Shown here: piece by piece, positions 9,001-18,200 of the stretch | Layout: each line of letters opens with the position of its first letter | How positions within the stretch are numbered: the stretch's first letter is position 1 | Assembly: GCA_965601825.1 (NCBI GenBank) | Contig: OZ271839.1 | Span: 2,666,001-2,730,000, forward strand | Direction of reading: 5' to 3' | DNA length: 64,000 nucleotides | Source: HXMU1420-13 sp965601825 | Lineage (GTDB): Bacteria > Bacteroidota > Rhodothermia > Balneolales > Balneolaceae | Made by a program: the position numbers and the translations under genes | Notes under the pieces: generated by a model | The model's input: only the letters and a program-made list of their open reading frames with translations | Told to the model about the DNA's origin: nothing | Database searches by the model: none

Positions 9001-11797
9001 CTTCAAGTTCACCAAATTGCTGAATTTCCGGCTCATACTTAATTTTAGGTATCGTTCTGTCCCCTCTACTCAGCATAACCTGAGATGTTAACATCTCCAT
9101 TTTGGCTATTTGATCTAGTGGCTGCTCTTTTTCTGATTGAGTGAAAGTTGGTACAAAATTGTCCAGTGTTTTTGTGTAACGAGAGAACTCATAATCAAAC
9201 AAAAACAGTGTCTTGATTAAGAAGTAATCAAGAGTTCCATTCCCATTGTTAGTTAATGTAAACGAAGCTGTTATTTCATCGCCGTATGGCACTGAACCTA
9301 ATTCAGCGATTTCCGGATCAATGGAAGGACTTGGGAATGATTGTAATCGACCTCTTACATCGATGTTCAAAGCTGTGTTTTCTAGTGTATTAACTACAAG
9401 CGTTGCTGCAACATCTTGCGAAAGATTTGTAATCCCATTATTGAAGCCAAGCTCAAATGTATATAACTCACCAGGAGCAAGAACCTGATTGATTGGAGTA
9501 GGAAAAAACTCAATAAAATAAGGTGCTTGTAGCCCCACTAAATTCGCAGATGAAATCGTAAGATTATTTTGTGTCGTATTGACAAACCCAATCGTTTCGA
9601 GTGCATCTCCATCCAGAAAGGTTTTATGAAAGTGAACCCGTTCTACAGAAGCAAGATCCGTTACATTACCAACGGTTGTAGGATCGAACGCACCTAACGC
9701 ATTTACTCTTCCTCCCTCGCCAGTAAAACCATCCAGAGCAGCAACATCTTCATTTCCAACTAAAACTCGTGTCATTAAATCTACACCTGTTTCATTCGGG
9801 AAATGTGATTTAAGTAAAGCAATTATCCCTGATACCTGGGGTGCTGCCATCGACGTACCACTTACATATGTATATTCAAAGTCTAAATTTGATGGTTGTG
9901 TTGTAACAATAAATTCACCCGGTGCTGTAACATCAACCGTGAAAACACCATAATCACTGAATTCTGATTTTTGATCTGCGTCATCAGAACTTGCTACAGT
10001 GATAATATTTGGTGATTGAATGTTACCTGGATAGGTGTAATAAGGTAGTTCATCCAGGTCGCTACCATTATTTCCTGCTGCAACAATCCATGCAGTTCCA
10101 TAACCAGAATGCTCTAATGCATAATCGGTGATTACCTCTATTGCTTGTTGATGAGATTCGTAATCGAAGAATCCAAATCCGCCAAAGGATTGATTAACAC
10201 CGGTAATATCAACTCCATTAGACAGTAAATCACTTATGTATTGATAACCTTTCATTAGGCTTAGAAAATCGGTAGTACCAAATTCATCAAAAAGCATAAC
10301 TGAAATAATACTTACATCTTGGGAAACACCAGAAATTCCTATTCCATTGTCTCCTTGTGCACCTAAAATACCTGCAACATAGGTACCATGATTAGCACCT
10401 TCATTAAAGAATGAATTATCATCATTCACAGGACTCCAACCATAGAAATCGTCAACATAACCATTCATATCGTTATCGATTCCATCTATTTCATTTTCAG
10501 TTATGATCCCATCATTATTTAAATCTTCACCCGGGTTTACCCAAATATTATCAGCTAGATCAGGGTGATTAATATCCACACCGTCATCAAAAACGACCAT
10601 AATTACATCATCAGAACCCGTTGTAATTTCCCATGCCTCAAATACATCCATATCAGCATCAGGAACAGAATAACCAATATCAAAGGTGCCTAAATTTTGT
10701 AGGGCATATTGTTCCGATAATAGAAAATCGTTGGTTACCGGCGGCGTTGTTTCATAAATCTCAATATCATCGAACAATGCTCCAAAACCTTGTTGTATAT
10801 CACCATCGCTAGTCATTTGAAAGGCAAACCATACAGAATCTAAACCGGCATAGTTTGAAATATCAAGCTCTGATGTATATAGAATTCCATCACTTTTAGT
10901 TATATCAAAATTTTCAAGCGAGGGAGCTGAACCCACTCCTAGATATAGAATTAAATTATCAAAGACGACTCCTTCTAAATCGTCTGCATGCTCGAAAACA
11001 AGTTTATAATCCTTCGTCGTATCAATTAATGATAGATTCAAAAATGGCGAATAAGCTACTGTATTTGCATTTGGTTGATAAGTCGGATTCTCAGGTGGGC
11101 CAGAATAGAAAATGGAGTCACCCGGGGTATCTTCTATTAGTCTCCACGTGTCAATCCCATTCCCGCTAAATTCAACTTGTCTCCATGAATCTTCTACACG
11201 AGTAGCATCATTTAAGTCATCACTATAAATAGGAACTGTAATATCATTTACATTTGAAATAGTGATCGCTGGTCTTTCATTCAAGGGATCATCTAAAGCA
11301 AGTGGTGAAATATTTAAATCGATATTTCGAGCAGTTTTATTTACAGATCTATTTGCACTTGCTTTTGAAGATTCAATTAATCGCCTTATTGGTTTTGATT
11401 TGATTCGGTTATTACCAACGATCTCAACAGGCTTTGTATCTAATTCTTCTCGCGTAATTATATAATTTGGGAAAGCTTTAACACCGGGAAGACTGTTTAA
11501 ACGTGATAAGATTTGATCCATATTTCCGGTAATCTTCCACTCTTCAATATTTTGTTTATCAATTCTTTGATTAATCGAAGCACTGAATTGAGTCCTAACA
11601 TCTGATACTAACGCTTGTGGCGCAATGGCTTTACCATTTACAGAAATCACATTGTTGTCATACTTCACAACAATACTATTTTCTTTGATGGTTTGATTGT
11701 TGTAGGAAGTTGTTTGAATCTGTGCCAGCGAATTAGGAATGCTGATAAATATCGCTAAGAATAGAGTAAGTATACCCCTGGAAAAAACCTTAATCAT
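6098..11797 (-). CDS. Giant secreted subtilisin-like (S8) serine protease with PKD domain and type IX secretion sorting tail
   Basis: I chose the ATG at 11797 (1899 residues). It has an AGAGG ribosome site 6 bases upstream and begins a clear signal peptide ending SLAQ; a 28-residue upstream extension runs through a DNA hairpin. A propeptide region and a beta-sandwich stretch precede the S8 domain. Its triad is Asp in VVFDDGVDINHPDL (about 404), His in NHGTYVAGI (about 470) and Ser in GTSMAAPQVSG (about 650), with the oxyanion Asn in AAGNNGS. Several MAM/jelly-roll-like and Ig-like repeats follow, then a PKD domain (WEWNFGDGN) near 1765. The end is a Por secretion type A domain (NYPNPFNPST, then SSGVYIYQLRAG). 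It is probably exported by the type IX system to the surface or medium. It lies between two terminators, so it is likely monocistronic. Confidence 0.93.
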   Translation of the reverse strand: MIKVFSRGILTLFLAIFISIPNSLAQIQTTSYNNQTIKENSIVVKYDNNVISVNGKAIAPQALVSDVRTQFSASINQRIDKQNIEEWKITGNMDQILSRLNSLPGVKAFPNYIITREELDTKPVEIVGNNRIKSKPIRRLIESSKASANRSVNKTARNIDLNISPLALDDPLNERPAITISNVNDITVPIYSDDLNDATRVEDSWRQVEFSGNGIDTWRLIEDTPGDSIFYSGPPENPTYQPNANTVAYSPFLNLSLIDTTKDYKLVFEHADDLEGVVFDNLILYLGVGSAPSLENFDITKSDGILYTSELDISNYAGLDSVWFAFQMTSDGDIQQGFGALFDDIEIYETTPPVTNDFLLSEQYALQNLGTFDIGYSVPDADMDVFEAWEITTGSDDVIMVVFDDGVDINHPDLADNIWVNPGEDLNNDGIITENEIDGIDNDMNGYVDDFYGWSPVNDDNSFFNEGANHGTYVAGILGAQGDNGIGISGVSQDVSIISVMLFDEFGTTDFLSLMKGYQYISDLLSNGVDITGVNQSFGGFGFFDYESHQQAIEVITDYALEHSGYGTAWIVAAGNNGSDLDELPYYTYPGNIQSPNIITVASSDDADQKSEFSDYGVFTVDVTAPGEFIVTTQPSNLDFEYTYVSGTSMAAPQVSGIIALLKSHFPNETGVDLMTRVLVGNEDVAALDGFTGEGGRVNALGAFDPTTVGNVTDLASVERVHFHKTFLDGDALETIGFVNTTQNNLTISSANLVGLQAPYFIEFFPTPINQVLAPGELYTFELGFNNGITNLSQDVAATLVVNTLENTALNIDVRGRLQSFPSPSIDPEIAELGSVPYGDEITASFTLTNNGNGTLDYFLIKTLFLFDYEFSRYTKTLDNFVPTFTQSEKEQPLDQIAKMEMLTSQVMLSRGDRTIPKIKYEPEIQQFGELEGPTDLFFDDLNNADSVAQNWELLSFGFEEKYWSLEDISNVEGDTNNVFLFGDFEVGYANNANSVAIPPAFDFSELDPNRGPAYLEFDVEVALEDVYDNFFVNVVSDGERLVTLADTYNGSIPNYGGYVTIRVDISQFAGLDDIEFWFVTNTDFSEVGGFGVLFDNVRVVVNDLLFYTSISDGEVLPLASQDIDVTILTEYLIPGDYELYTQVYTNGFESFYGSNVLTHITEFSARNVALEIDNPTLELGELARDQNQQFSFDATNVGAVDVDYLANVFIVSNETEEFIDDEFIAGKVAASARFKDSDKADLPTFNVSHHENLILEKFNSIDGIALQNSSVEHKAKSLTEDETEIYFEDFEGYTNNELGSPWQVLDESFGLGDIFNLYDYGTEEEPDYWLNVGDENENGFLILDNTNTTALSESIDLSGVPTDSSVIIEFTYSFLLEPGADVGSFWIGYETQSEPELLFIGSTEDLLINDGQFYRVTLDISALRGQSSVFLAFVVETDDFIQSAWAGINDISIYTEEAFGFISPNNGQIDSSLTQTFDVTILATDLAPGSYTAISVIDHYSNKDGLFINRVADQFTTFELANQKPIALNDTIPLLAGEVVDLDELFDFAFENDVDPDFPEESVEIYDFSDPIYGEMKYTIDGPIYVAPLNFDGWDYIEYIISDGDMTDTATVSLSIANQPHFPVGSDQQFVFLEDEQLTLSTIRMASGVGGQDPDVFVWASPLDQNVTIAEDAVEHTLTLSATSDFFGQTDAKFYVGNESGPTDSMMVSIIVSPVNDAPEAVFTSSIDGSLVTFTDLSSDALDMNAGGIVAWEWNFGDGNMSNDSSPVYDFLATGDFTVTLTVTDNGGLTDTFTENITILNVSNEELGGIPTKFSIEQNYPNPFNPSTNINYSIPEASKVSIVVYDMLGQKVAELVNAEQSAGNHAVLFDASNLSSGVYIYQLRAGSFTQTRKMTLIK

Positions 11798-11833
11798 ATA
11801 AACCTCTGATAAGTTTTTTACTGTGTTAACTGC

Positions 11834-11865
11834 TAAGTAACTATTTAATGTCAAATAGTTACTTA
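11834..11865. promoter_or_regulatory. Perfect 13-bp inverted repeat in the leader/promoter of the subtilase gene
   Basis: TAAGTAACTATTT and its exact complement flank a 6-base loop, 37 to 68 bases upstream of the subtilase start at 11797. On the coding strand the loop junction contains TTGACA. There is no T run, so a terminator is unlikely. It may be a dyad operator or a 5'-UTR hairpin of the subtilase mRNA. Confidence 0.55.
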
Positions 11866-11887
11866 ATGAAATAGTGCACAATAAAAG

Positions 11888-11918
11888 AAATTAATCGCAG
11901 AAAGCATGCGATTAATTT
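11888..11918 (-). terminator. Terminator closing the DUF11-recO-htrA-lipoprotein run
   Basis: A 12-bp stem, with arms AAATTAATCGCA and TGCGATTAATTT, encloses a 7-base loop and is followed on the minus transcript by a T-rich tract. It sits 46 bases after the stop of the LPP20-like lipoprotein gene and marks the probable 3' end of the long minus-strand unit. The stem is AT-rich, so it may leak. Confidence 0.7.
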
Positions 11919-11964
11919 TGTCGTTGCTAAAAGTGCTTAGAGTTACTTCCTGTGAATTTGTTTC

Positions 11965-12498
11965 TTACTCAGAAAAGGAAGCTCGAAAGGTTGGATTGTC
12001 TGAGAAAGCGCCCCAATATCTTGGATGACCGGTAAATCCTTTTTCTAGTTGGCTTACCAGCTCAGATCTTGTGATTGTTACTTCAGCAAAAGAACGAAAA
12101 GTGTTTCCGTCTTTGATCACATTGGTATTAGAAACCAACGAAGCATTTATAGCATCAGCATGAGCGTTTCTTAGAATTAGAATAAAATCAGTATTTGATG
12201 CAGATGCCACTCCATCATTAACCAGACTCTTACGAACATCTTCAGCCATTTTACCAATCGCTAAGTCAAGCTGAGTTTTGGCATCAGCGGTGGCTCGTTC
12301 AATTGCTCTAGTTGAATCCGCGGCAATGGCATTGCCAAAACCTGAAAACGTGGAAGAATCTGCTTGGAAGCCGGAACTTAAATACCATCCCGGGAATATT
12401 CCACCTGATGTTGTATCACCCACTGTTCCACTACTGGAAGAGCATGCATAAATAAAGAAAGTAGATACTAAGGCTAGAAGAGTAAGTCGAAGAGTCAT
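11965..12498 (-). CDS. LPP20-like outer-membrane lipoprotein
   Basis: This is a 177-residue protein with a lipoprotein signal (FFIYAC-SSSS; Cys at residue 19, with an unusual Tyr at lipobox position -2). The mature part resembles the LPP20 lipoprotein family: GWYLSSGF near the start, a helix with alternating Ala/Asp (ERATADAKTQLDLAIGKM) and a Ser/Arg-rich strand ITRSELVSQLEKGF. LPP20 proteins are periplasm-facing lipoproteins of unclear role. Its ATG directly abuts the TAA of the HtrA-type gene (TAAATG), so the two are probably translationally coupled. It could act as a partner or quality-control accessory of that protease; this is inference. Confidence 0.75.
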   Translation of the reverse strand: MTLRLTLLALVSTFFIYACSSSSGTVGDTTSGGIFPGWYLSSGFQADSSTFSGFGNAIAADSTRAIERATADAKTQLDLAIGKMAEDVRKSLVNDGVASASNTDFILILRNAHADAINASLVSNTNVIKDGNTFRSFAEVTITRSELVSQLEKGFTGHPRYWGAFSDNPTFRASFSE

Positions 12499-14022
12499 TT
12501 AATTGCGTTCTAACTCGATGAACCCAATAGCATTTTCTTCATTCTCAACTTTAAGGGACACCGAACCTGTGTTATTAATTTGTTCGGATACAAGGTCTTT
12601 TAAAGTTTGGATATCTTCAACCATTTCTTCGTTTATCGACAATATTTTTTGCCCCTCTCTTAAACCGCGATTCCAGGCCTCCGAATACTTATATACATGA
12701 GACACAAGAAGATCGTAAGAATTACTGTTTTCCGGTTTAGCTAAAGCCATAACTCTGAAGCCAAAATCAAACTCATGAAAATCAACGCCATAATTACCAC
12801 CTTCCGGATCAGAATCACGGAGAATTGGCTCCTCTTCAAAGGCTAATTCTTCAACAGGTTGAGGTTGTAACATCATGAGTTCAACGGATTTGAGAAGTTC
12901 ATTCCCTCTTCTCCAAATGGTTAAATCTACTTGATCACCCGGGCGCATTACTGCAACTTTTTCCTGTAATTCGTTCGATTCATTTACAGTTTGACCATTA
13001 ACTTTGAGAATAATGTCACCGGAACGAATGTCTGAACGATCTGCAGCACCATTTTCGGTTACTCCGATTATTTCAACACCCTGAACATTTTCCATTCCAA
13101 TTTGTTGAGCTCGATCATAGTCAACAGCTGCAATATTTACACCTAACAGTGCTCGTCTTACTTCACCATATTGAATGATATCAGTGGCTACTTTTAAAGC
13201 CAGATTACTAGGAACAGCAAATCCATATCCCTGATATGATCCGCTTTGTGAAGCAATTGCTGTGTTTACTCCAATCAATTCACCGGCAGTATTAACCAAG
13301 GCACCACCACTATTCCCTTTATTTATAGCAGCATCTGTTTGAATAAAGCTTTCGATACGAAGTCGATCATTAATGATTTGAACATCACGACTTAGAGCAC
13401 TAACAATACCGGCAGTAACTGTAGAACGCAGTCTAAACGGATTTCCAATTGCCAATACCCATTCTCCAACGTCAACTGTTTCTGAATTTCCAACTACTAT
13501 CGCAGGAAGGTTTTCAGCATTAATTTTGATAACAGCCAAATCTGTACTTGGATCCTGACCAACTAATCTAGCCGGATACTCTCTTTTATCATTCAGAATT
13601 ACATTAAGACCATTTCTAACTGCTCCTTCAATTACATGGTAATTGGTAAGGATATATCCATCTTCCGTTATAATTACTCCGGAGCCAACTGTTCTCGCTC
13701 GCTGTGGTACTAATCGATCCCATAGTTCATCACTGAAGTTATGAGTCTCATCTTCCGGCACATTTACTGGAATAATCGTTTCTATATAAACGACAGTCGG
13801 AGTTACTTCTTCAGCAATTCGCTTGAATACAAATCGCGCATCGTATTCAACAAGATCATCGTCTTCAAAAAACGGTACTTCTGCTCTCTTTACTTCGGTT
13901 ATGTTTACATCGCTAAGCGGCGCAAACTCTGGATTGATACTGTATAATGCGATAATAGTCCCTAAAGAAACACCTATCAGAATCAATAAAACGGCCGTCA
14001 AATATAGTTCTCTTTTTCTCAT
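12499..14022 (-). CDS. HtrA/DegP-family serine protease, membrane-anchored, two PDZ domains
   Basis: The 507-residue product has one N-terminal transmembrane segment (residues 7-28). A trypsin-like domain follows with the full triad: His in TNYHVIEG (about 127), Asp in STDLAVIKI (about 159) and Ser in GNSGGALV (about 238). PDZ1 (about 285-385) begins LLGVNIAAVD and PDZ2 (about 415-500) ends the protein. The architecture is that of periplasmic quality-control proteases such as DegS/DegQ, here tethered to the inner membrane. It is 3 bases from the end of recO and abuts the LPP20-like gene. Being downstream of giant secreted proteins, it could clear misfolded export intermediates; this is inference from position. 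Confidence 0.92.
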   Translation of the reverse strand: MRKRELYLTAVLLILIGVSLGTIIALYSINPEFAPLSDVNITEVKRAEVPFFEDDDLVEYDARFVFKRIAEEVTPTVVYIETIIPVNVPEDETHNFSDELWDRLVPQRARTVGSGVIITEDGYILTNYHVIEGAVRNGLNVILNDKREYPARLVGQDPSTDLAVIKINAENLPAIVVGNSETVDVGEWVLAIGNPFRLRSTVTAGIVSALSRDVQIINDRLRIESFIQTDAAINKGNSGGALVNTAGELIGVNTAIASQSGSYQGYGFAVPSNLALKVATDIIQYGEVRRALLGVNIAAVDYDRAQQIGMENVQGVEIIGVTENGAADRSDIRSGDIILKVNGQTVNESNELQEKVAVMRPGDQVDLTIWRRGNELLKSVELMMLQPQPVEELAFEEEPILRDSDPEGGNYGVDFHEFDFGFRVMALAKPENSNSYDLLVSHVYKYSEAWNRGLREGQKILSINEEMVEDIQTLKDLVSEQINNTGSVSLKVENEENAIGFIELERN

Positions 14023-14025
14023 CCT

Positions 14026-14760
14026 TTACACTTTTAGCATCTGATCGAAGATCGAATCTGATTTTCGATCCTGATAACCTTCAATATGGTATTTAAAGTA
14101 AACATCTAAATGATGTATTAATTGCTTTAGTTCCCCACCTTCTAATCCAGTTCTGAATATTTTTTCACTCTTTGATGAAAGAGCTTGATGCAAGAACCGG
14201 GTTTGTAAGACGGTTAATTTATATGAAAGTTCCGATTGTAATGAATTGGTGATTGTACCATGAGTTACATCGAAATAACATTCATTAAAAGTATCGTCCG
14301 CCTCAAAGGCAAGATTAAATCCAATTAATTCTGAACATCTTATTTGTACATAACAAAAAATGGAAGGATTTACATGTTCATATTCAGCTAACCAACTAAT
14401 AAAATTGGTAAGAAAATTGAATACCTCTTGATTGACTTCCTGATCGTGAATAATCTGATTTACTAACTCTAGCGATGCAAATAAGATGGATGCTCGTTCA
14501 AAATGTCTCCTAAAATTGAGACTTGAAAAGTTAATTGAAGCTTCAGTTAAGCTTTGAACAGAACGTGTTGGTTTATAATAATAGACTACATCCACCACAT
14601 TTCCGATTTCAATCAATCCTGATAATTTGCTTTTTGGTTTTTTCGCACCTCTAGCAATTAATGCGATCTTACCATGTTCTTTAGTCAGAACTGTAAGAAT
14701 CTTACTAGATTCCTGGTAATCAACACTTTTTAAGATAATTGCTGTTGTGTGAGTGATCAT
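14026..14760 (-). CDS. recO: DNA repair protein RecO
   Basis: The 244 residues begin with the RecO OB-fold signature (TTAIILKSVDYQESSKILTV, then GKIALIARGAKKPKSKLSG). The helical domain typical of the family follows, with RRHFERASILFASLELVNQ. RecO loads RecA with RecR on SSB-coated DNA during gap repair. The length is normal for the family. The gene is 3 bases upstream of the HtrA-type gene and 49 bases after the lone response regulator, so it appears to be carried in the same minus-strand run as the surface-protein genes. Confidence 0.9.
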   Translation of the reverse strand: MITHTTAIILKSVDYQESSKILTVLTKEHGKIALIARGAKKPKSKLSGLIEIGNVVDVVYYYKPTRSVQSLTEASINFSSLNFRRHFERASILFASLELVNQIIHDQEVNQEVFNFLTNFISWLAEYEHVNPSIFCYVQIRCSELIGFNLAFEADDTFNECYFDVTHGTITNSLQSELSYKLTVLQTRFLHQALSSKSEKIFRTGLEGGELKQLIHHLDVYFKYHIEGYQDRKSDSIFDQMLKV

Positions 14761-14809
14761 ATCAGAACATAGTTTGCATGATCACCAAATGAAAGGGTCT
14801 CTTCGTTTT

Positions 14810-15205
14810 TTATACAGCTTCGCTTAATACTAAATCAAGGGTATCTGCTAGAGCATCGGGCTCAATTGGCTTTCCTAACATTCGACTTGCACCTAGCTGA
14901 GTCGCCTTCCTTGCATATTCTCCTGTTGTATTGGACGATAAATAGACAAATGGAATTTTAAGTCTTCCAAATTTCTCTATCACATAATTATGAAGCTCAA
15001 ATCCATCCATACAAGGCATGGATATATCTGATAAAATGAGTTCAGGTTGAACATATTGAAGCATATCTACAGCTTTTCTACCATGTTCAAACATCATTAC
15101 CAAAAACCCACGTCTTTCTAATACCTTACCAAGAAGAATTCGATATGCTTCGTTATCCTCTACGATAAAAACCAACGGTCTATCTTTTTTTATTGCTTTA
15201 GTCAT
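14810..15205 (-). CDS. Stand-alone response regulator receiver protein
   Basis: The 131 residues are a single CheY-like receiver domain: acidic pair in FIVEDNEAY, phospho-acceptor Asp in LILSDISMPCMDG (about residue 57), Ser/Thr region VYLSSNTT and Lys in MLGKPIEPDAL. No output domain is attached, so it would act by protein-protein contact or in a phosphorelay. It starts only 4 bases after the stop of the 3164-residue adhesin, implying co-expression. A hybrid kinase is encoded at 56082-58412, but there is no evidence that the two pair. A role in controlling the surface system is a positional inference. Confidence 0.88.
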   Translation of the reverse strand: MTKAIKKDRPLVFIVEDNEAYRILLGKVLERRGFLVMMFEHGRKAVDMLQYVQPELILSDISMPCMDGFELHNYVIEKFGRLKIPFVYLSSNTTGEYARKATQLGASRMLGKPIEPDALADTLDLVLSEAV

Positions 15206-15209
15206 TGAC

Positions 15210-18200
15210 TTAATTATCTATTAATACCTTGTAACTTACTGTCCCACTTTCTCCCGGTTGTAAAACTCCGGTAAATACCCAAATTATGGTGCCTCTTGTA
15301 CCCACAGTTGGGGTTGTTATTGTACAATTTGTAAATCCTGGTGGTAGCGCACCACATACACTTGATTGATATGTAGTAAAGACTGGTACTTCATCAATTA
15401 CTTCAACCTGGGTAATAGGTTCATCACCTAGATTTTCGTAGTTAATTGAGTAAGTCAACGTATCGCCCGGTAATGCCTGTGCCTTATCCACTGCTTTTAC
15501 TATTACAAACCCACCATCCACTGTGCTAACTGTTATTATGTCGGATCTGGTGAGTATTTGTTGAATATTTGTAGGGCTATTACTGTAATCGAGTGTGGCT
15601 GTAACTGTGGTAGTACTTGTTGCTCCATCATTTACCCCATTCGGTACTGTAACCCTAACAACAAGACATATATCCTGACCTGACGTTACATTAAGACTTG
15701 TTAATGGACTAAGAGCAGGTTCGCCCGGATCAGCATCTCCATCACAGTTCAAATCATTATTTAATATGGTCGGGAAATTGATATTTGGATTGTTAACTGA
15801 AGAAGTTGTAAATGTTACAGTTCCAGCTGTTTGTGCAGTAAATAAATGAGTGAAAGTTGCAACTCCACCTGGTTGTGTTGACTGCGTTCCGTCTGTTAAT
15901 AAAATTGAAACTGCAACATCAGCAAAATCAACTGATTCATATTCTATCCCAACTGTATTCGTGAATTCAGTTACATCAGTCGCAATTGTGTAATTTCCAG
16001 ATGTTGTTCCGGCATCTCCACCTGTTGATAAATACACAGTTCCATTAGTCTCGACAATCTTTACTGTACCACCTGTCCCAACTATAGATTTAGGTACAAA
16101 TAACTCATAAGAGCCATCAGCGGCAGAAGTCACTTGATCTATTAGAACATCTGATCCAGTAAATGCTTCTACTAATTGGGTTGAAATACCACCTTCAGTA
16201 CCATTTTGAATGCCATCATTAGCTGTTCCATCACCTATACCGTTATCATTAAATACTGTACCTGATATTTTAGAACCTTCGAAATCACCAAAATCCTGAA
16301 TAGCTGGTAAATTATTTACTGTTATGGATCTTAAGTTTGGTGTTGTTGATATAAAATCTACCGGATCATTCTCAGCAGGTGTACATATATCTGGGGTTGG
16401 TACACTTTGACCAAAAGATTCGATTAAATCATAAGTTCCATTTAACACATTAGTAAATTGATATACACCATTTGCATCCGTTAAAACACTCTTACAATTA
16501 TTCTCCTGAGTATTATATAATGTGATGGTTACATTAGGAAGTCCAACTTCTCCACCATCTAAAATCTGATTGTGATTCAAATCGTGATAAACAGTCCCAC
16601 TAATCGTAACACCGGTTGGTATAACACGAGAGTTAGCACTAAACTCTGAAGTATTATTTACACTACTGATAGCAATTGCAGTAATTCTATCATTAAAAGC
16701 TAACGAAACAGTACCAGGCACTGGAATATCTGCATTGAATGTTCCATCAGGATTTGTTGAGATAACACCAATTAGCTCCCTTCCTTCACCATGTGGTCTG
16801 GTTAAAGTTCCACCCACTTCAATTAATCCATCACTATCACCATCATCATCAGCTTTATAAACCTGAATGGTAAATGTTCCGGTTAATTTTGTTGTAGTTG
16901 TTCCTACATAACCTTCAACAGTTAAAACACCATTTTCCAGAGTTGATAATGTAAATACCGGATAATCCTGACCTCCATTAGGAGTAACTGTTGATGCATC
17001 TAACTGTCCGTCATTAGGATTAACTCCTACGTCCTGACCCGAATTGTTAGATATTAGATCAATAGAAATTCCGTAATTATCATAGAATCTATTACGAGCA
17101 ATACGAATTCCATTTTGCGAGGAACCGCTTGGATTTGCAAGCTTAACACCTGCACCTAATTTAAGGTTACTAGAGATGTAGTTGGTTCCATTTTGATAGA
17201 TGACATTTAGATCAAGTACGGACGCTGTTACATCGTTCAGTACGCTAATTCCAGATACGGCATTATTATATATAGTATTGTTCCTTATAGTATTTCCGGA
17301 TGATGGACCAGATGCTCCACCAATCTCAATACCATTTCCACCATTTACAGCAGAACTAGAACTATACCCATTTTCATGGATTCTATTCACCTGTATGGTC
17401 CATGTTCCTAACCCTTCAATACCATCCGCAGGAGCGTCTAGTAGACCAGTTCTATAGATTTCGTTATTGAATATTTCAATATCTGCTGATTGATTATTCG
17501 ATTTAATACCTGAACCAGCCAGGAACGCTATGTAATTTTCTTGTATCAAAGGATCGACGGAAGATGCTCCATCAATATTTATACCAATTCCAGCTCTTGA
17601 GGAACCCTCTGGATCTGTACCATCCGCTTTTGTACCAATAAGGTTTTTCTCAATAAGTCCACTTGAACCATTTTGTAACCTGATAGCATTGACATTGTTA
17701 AAAATTGCGATCTCACGAATAGTATAAGCACCACTTGAATTAATTAAGAGTGCATTACTTCCAATATCATTTAAATCGATTTCAAACTCTTTTCTTGTGA
17801 AGGTTGCGGACGAATGTTCATCAATTCCTACAGATCCTCCTGTACCAACTGAATTTGAATTATCATTCCGAATTATAGTAGGATTATCATTCTGATAGGC
17901 AACACCGGAAATTGTGGTCAATCCATCAATAATTGCAGGCAGCTCAGATGCTAGAGTTGTGGTCCACCAATTACCTCCACCACCTGAATTATTAGATGAT
18001 ACTGATGGGACAAAACGCATGGAATTAGCGCCGGTAATCTCATTTGCATTCGTGATAAACTGGCGAAGAGAACCCTGAATATTTGATGCGTCATTCGTAT
18101 TGGTAACCACATTAAAACTGAATCCAAAATCGATGTTATTTACACCTGTACCTGAGATAGTTATTGCAGCTAAATGTTCAGCATTTGCTAAATCTGTAGG

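Noticed and set aside
11798..11881. N-terminal extension of the subtilase to a start at 11881
   Set aside because: The extension is encoded inside a perfect DNA hairpin and would bury the signal peptide; the ATG at 11797 has a good ribosome site.
17000..18100. Direct-repeat or CRISPR-like periodicity in the beta-helix region
   Set aside because: The periodicity is at protein level (Asn-rich helix turns); the DNA has no conserved repeat-spacer structure.
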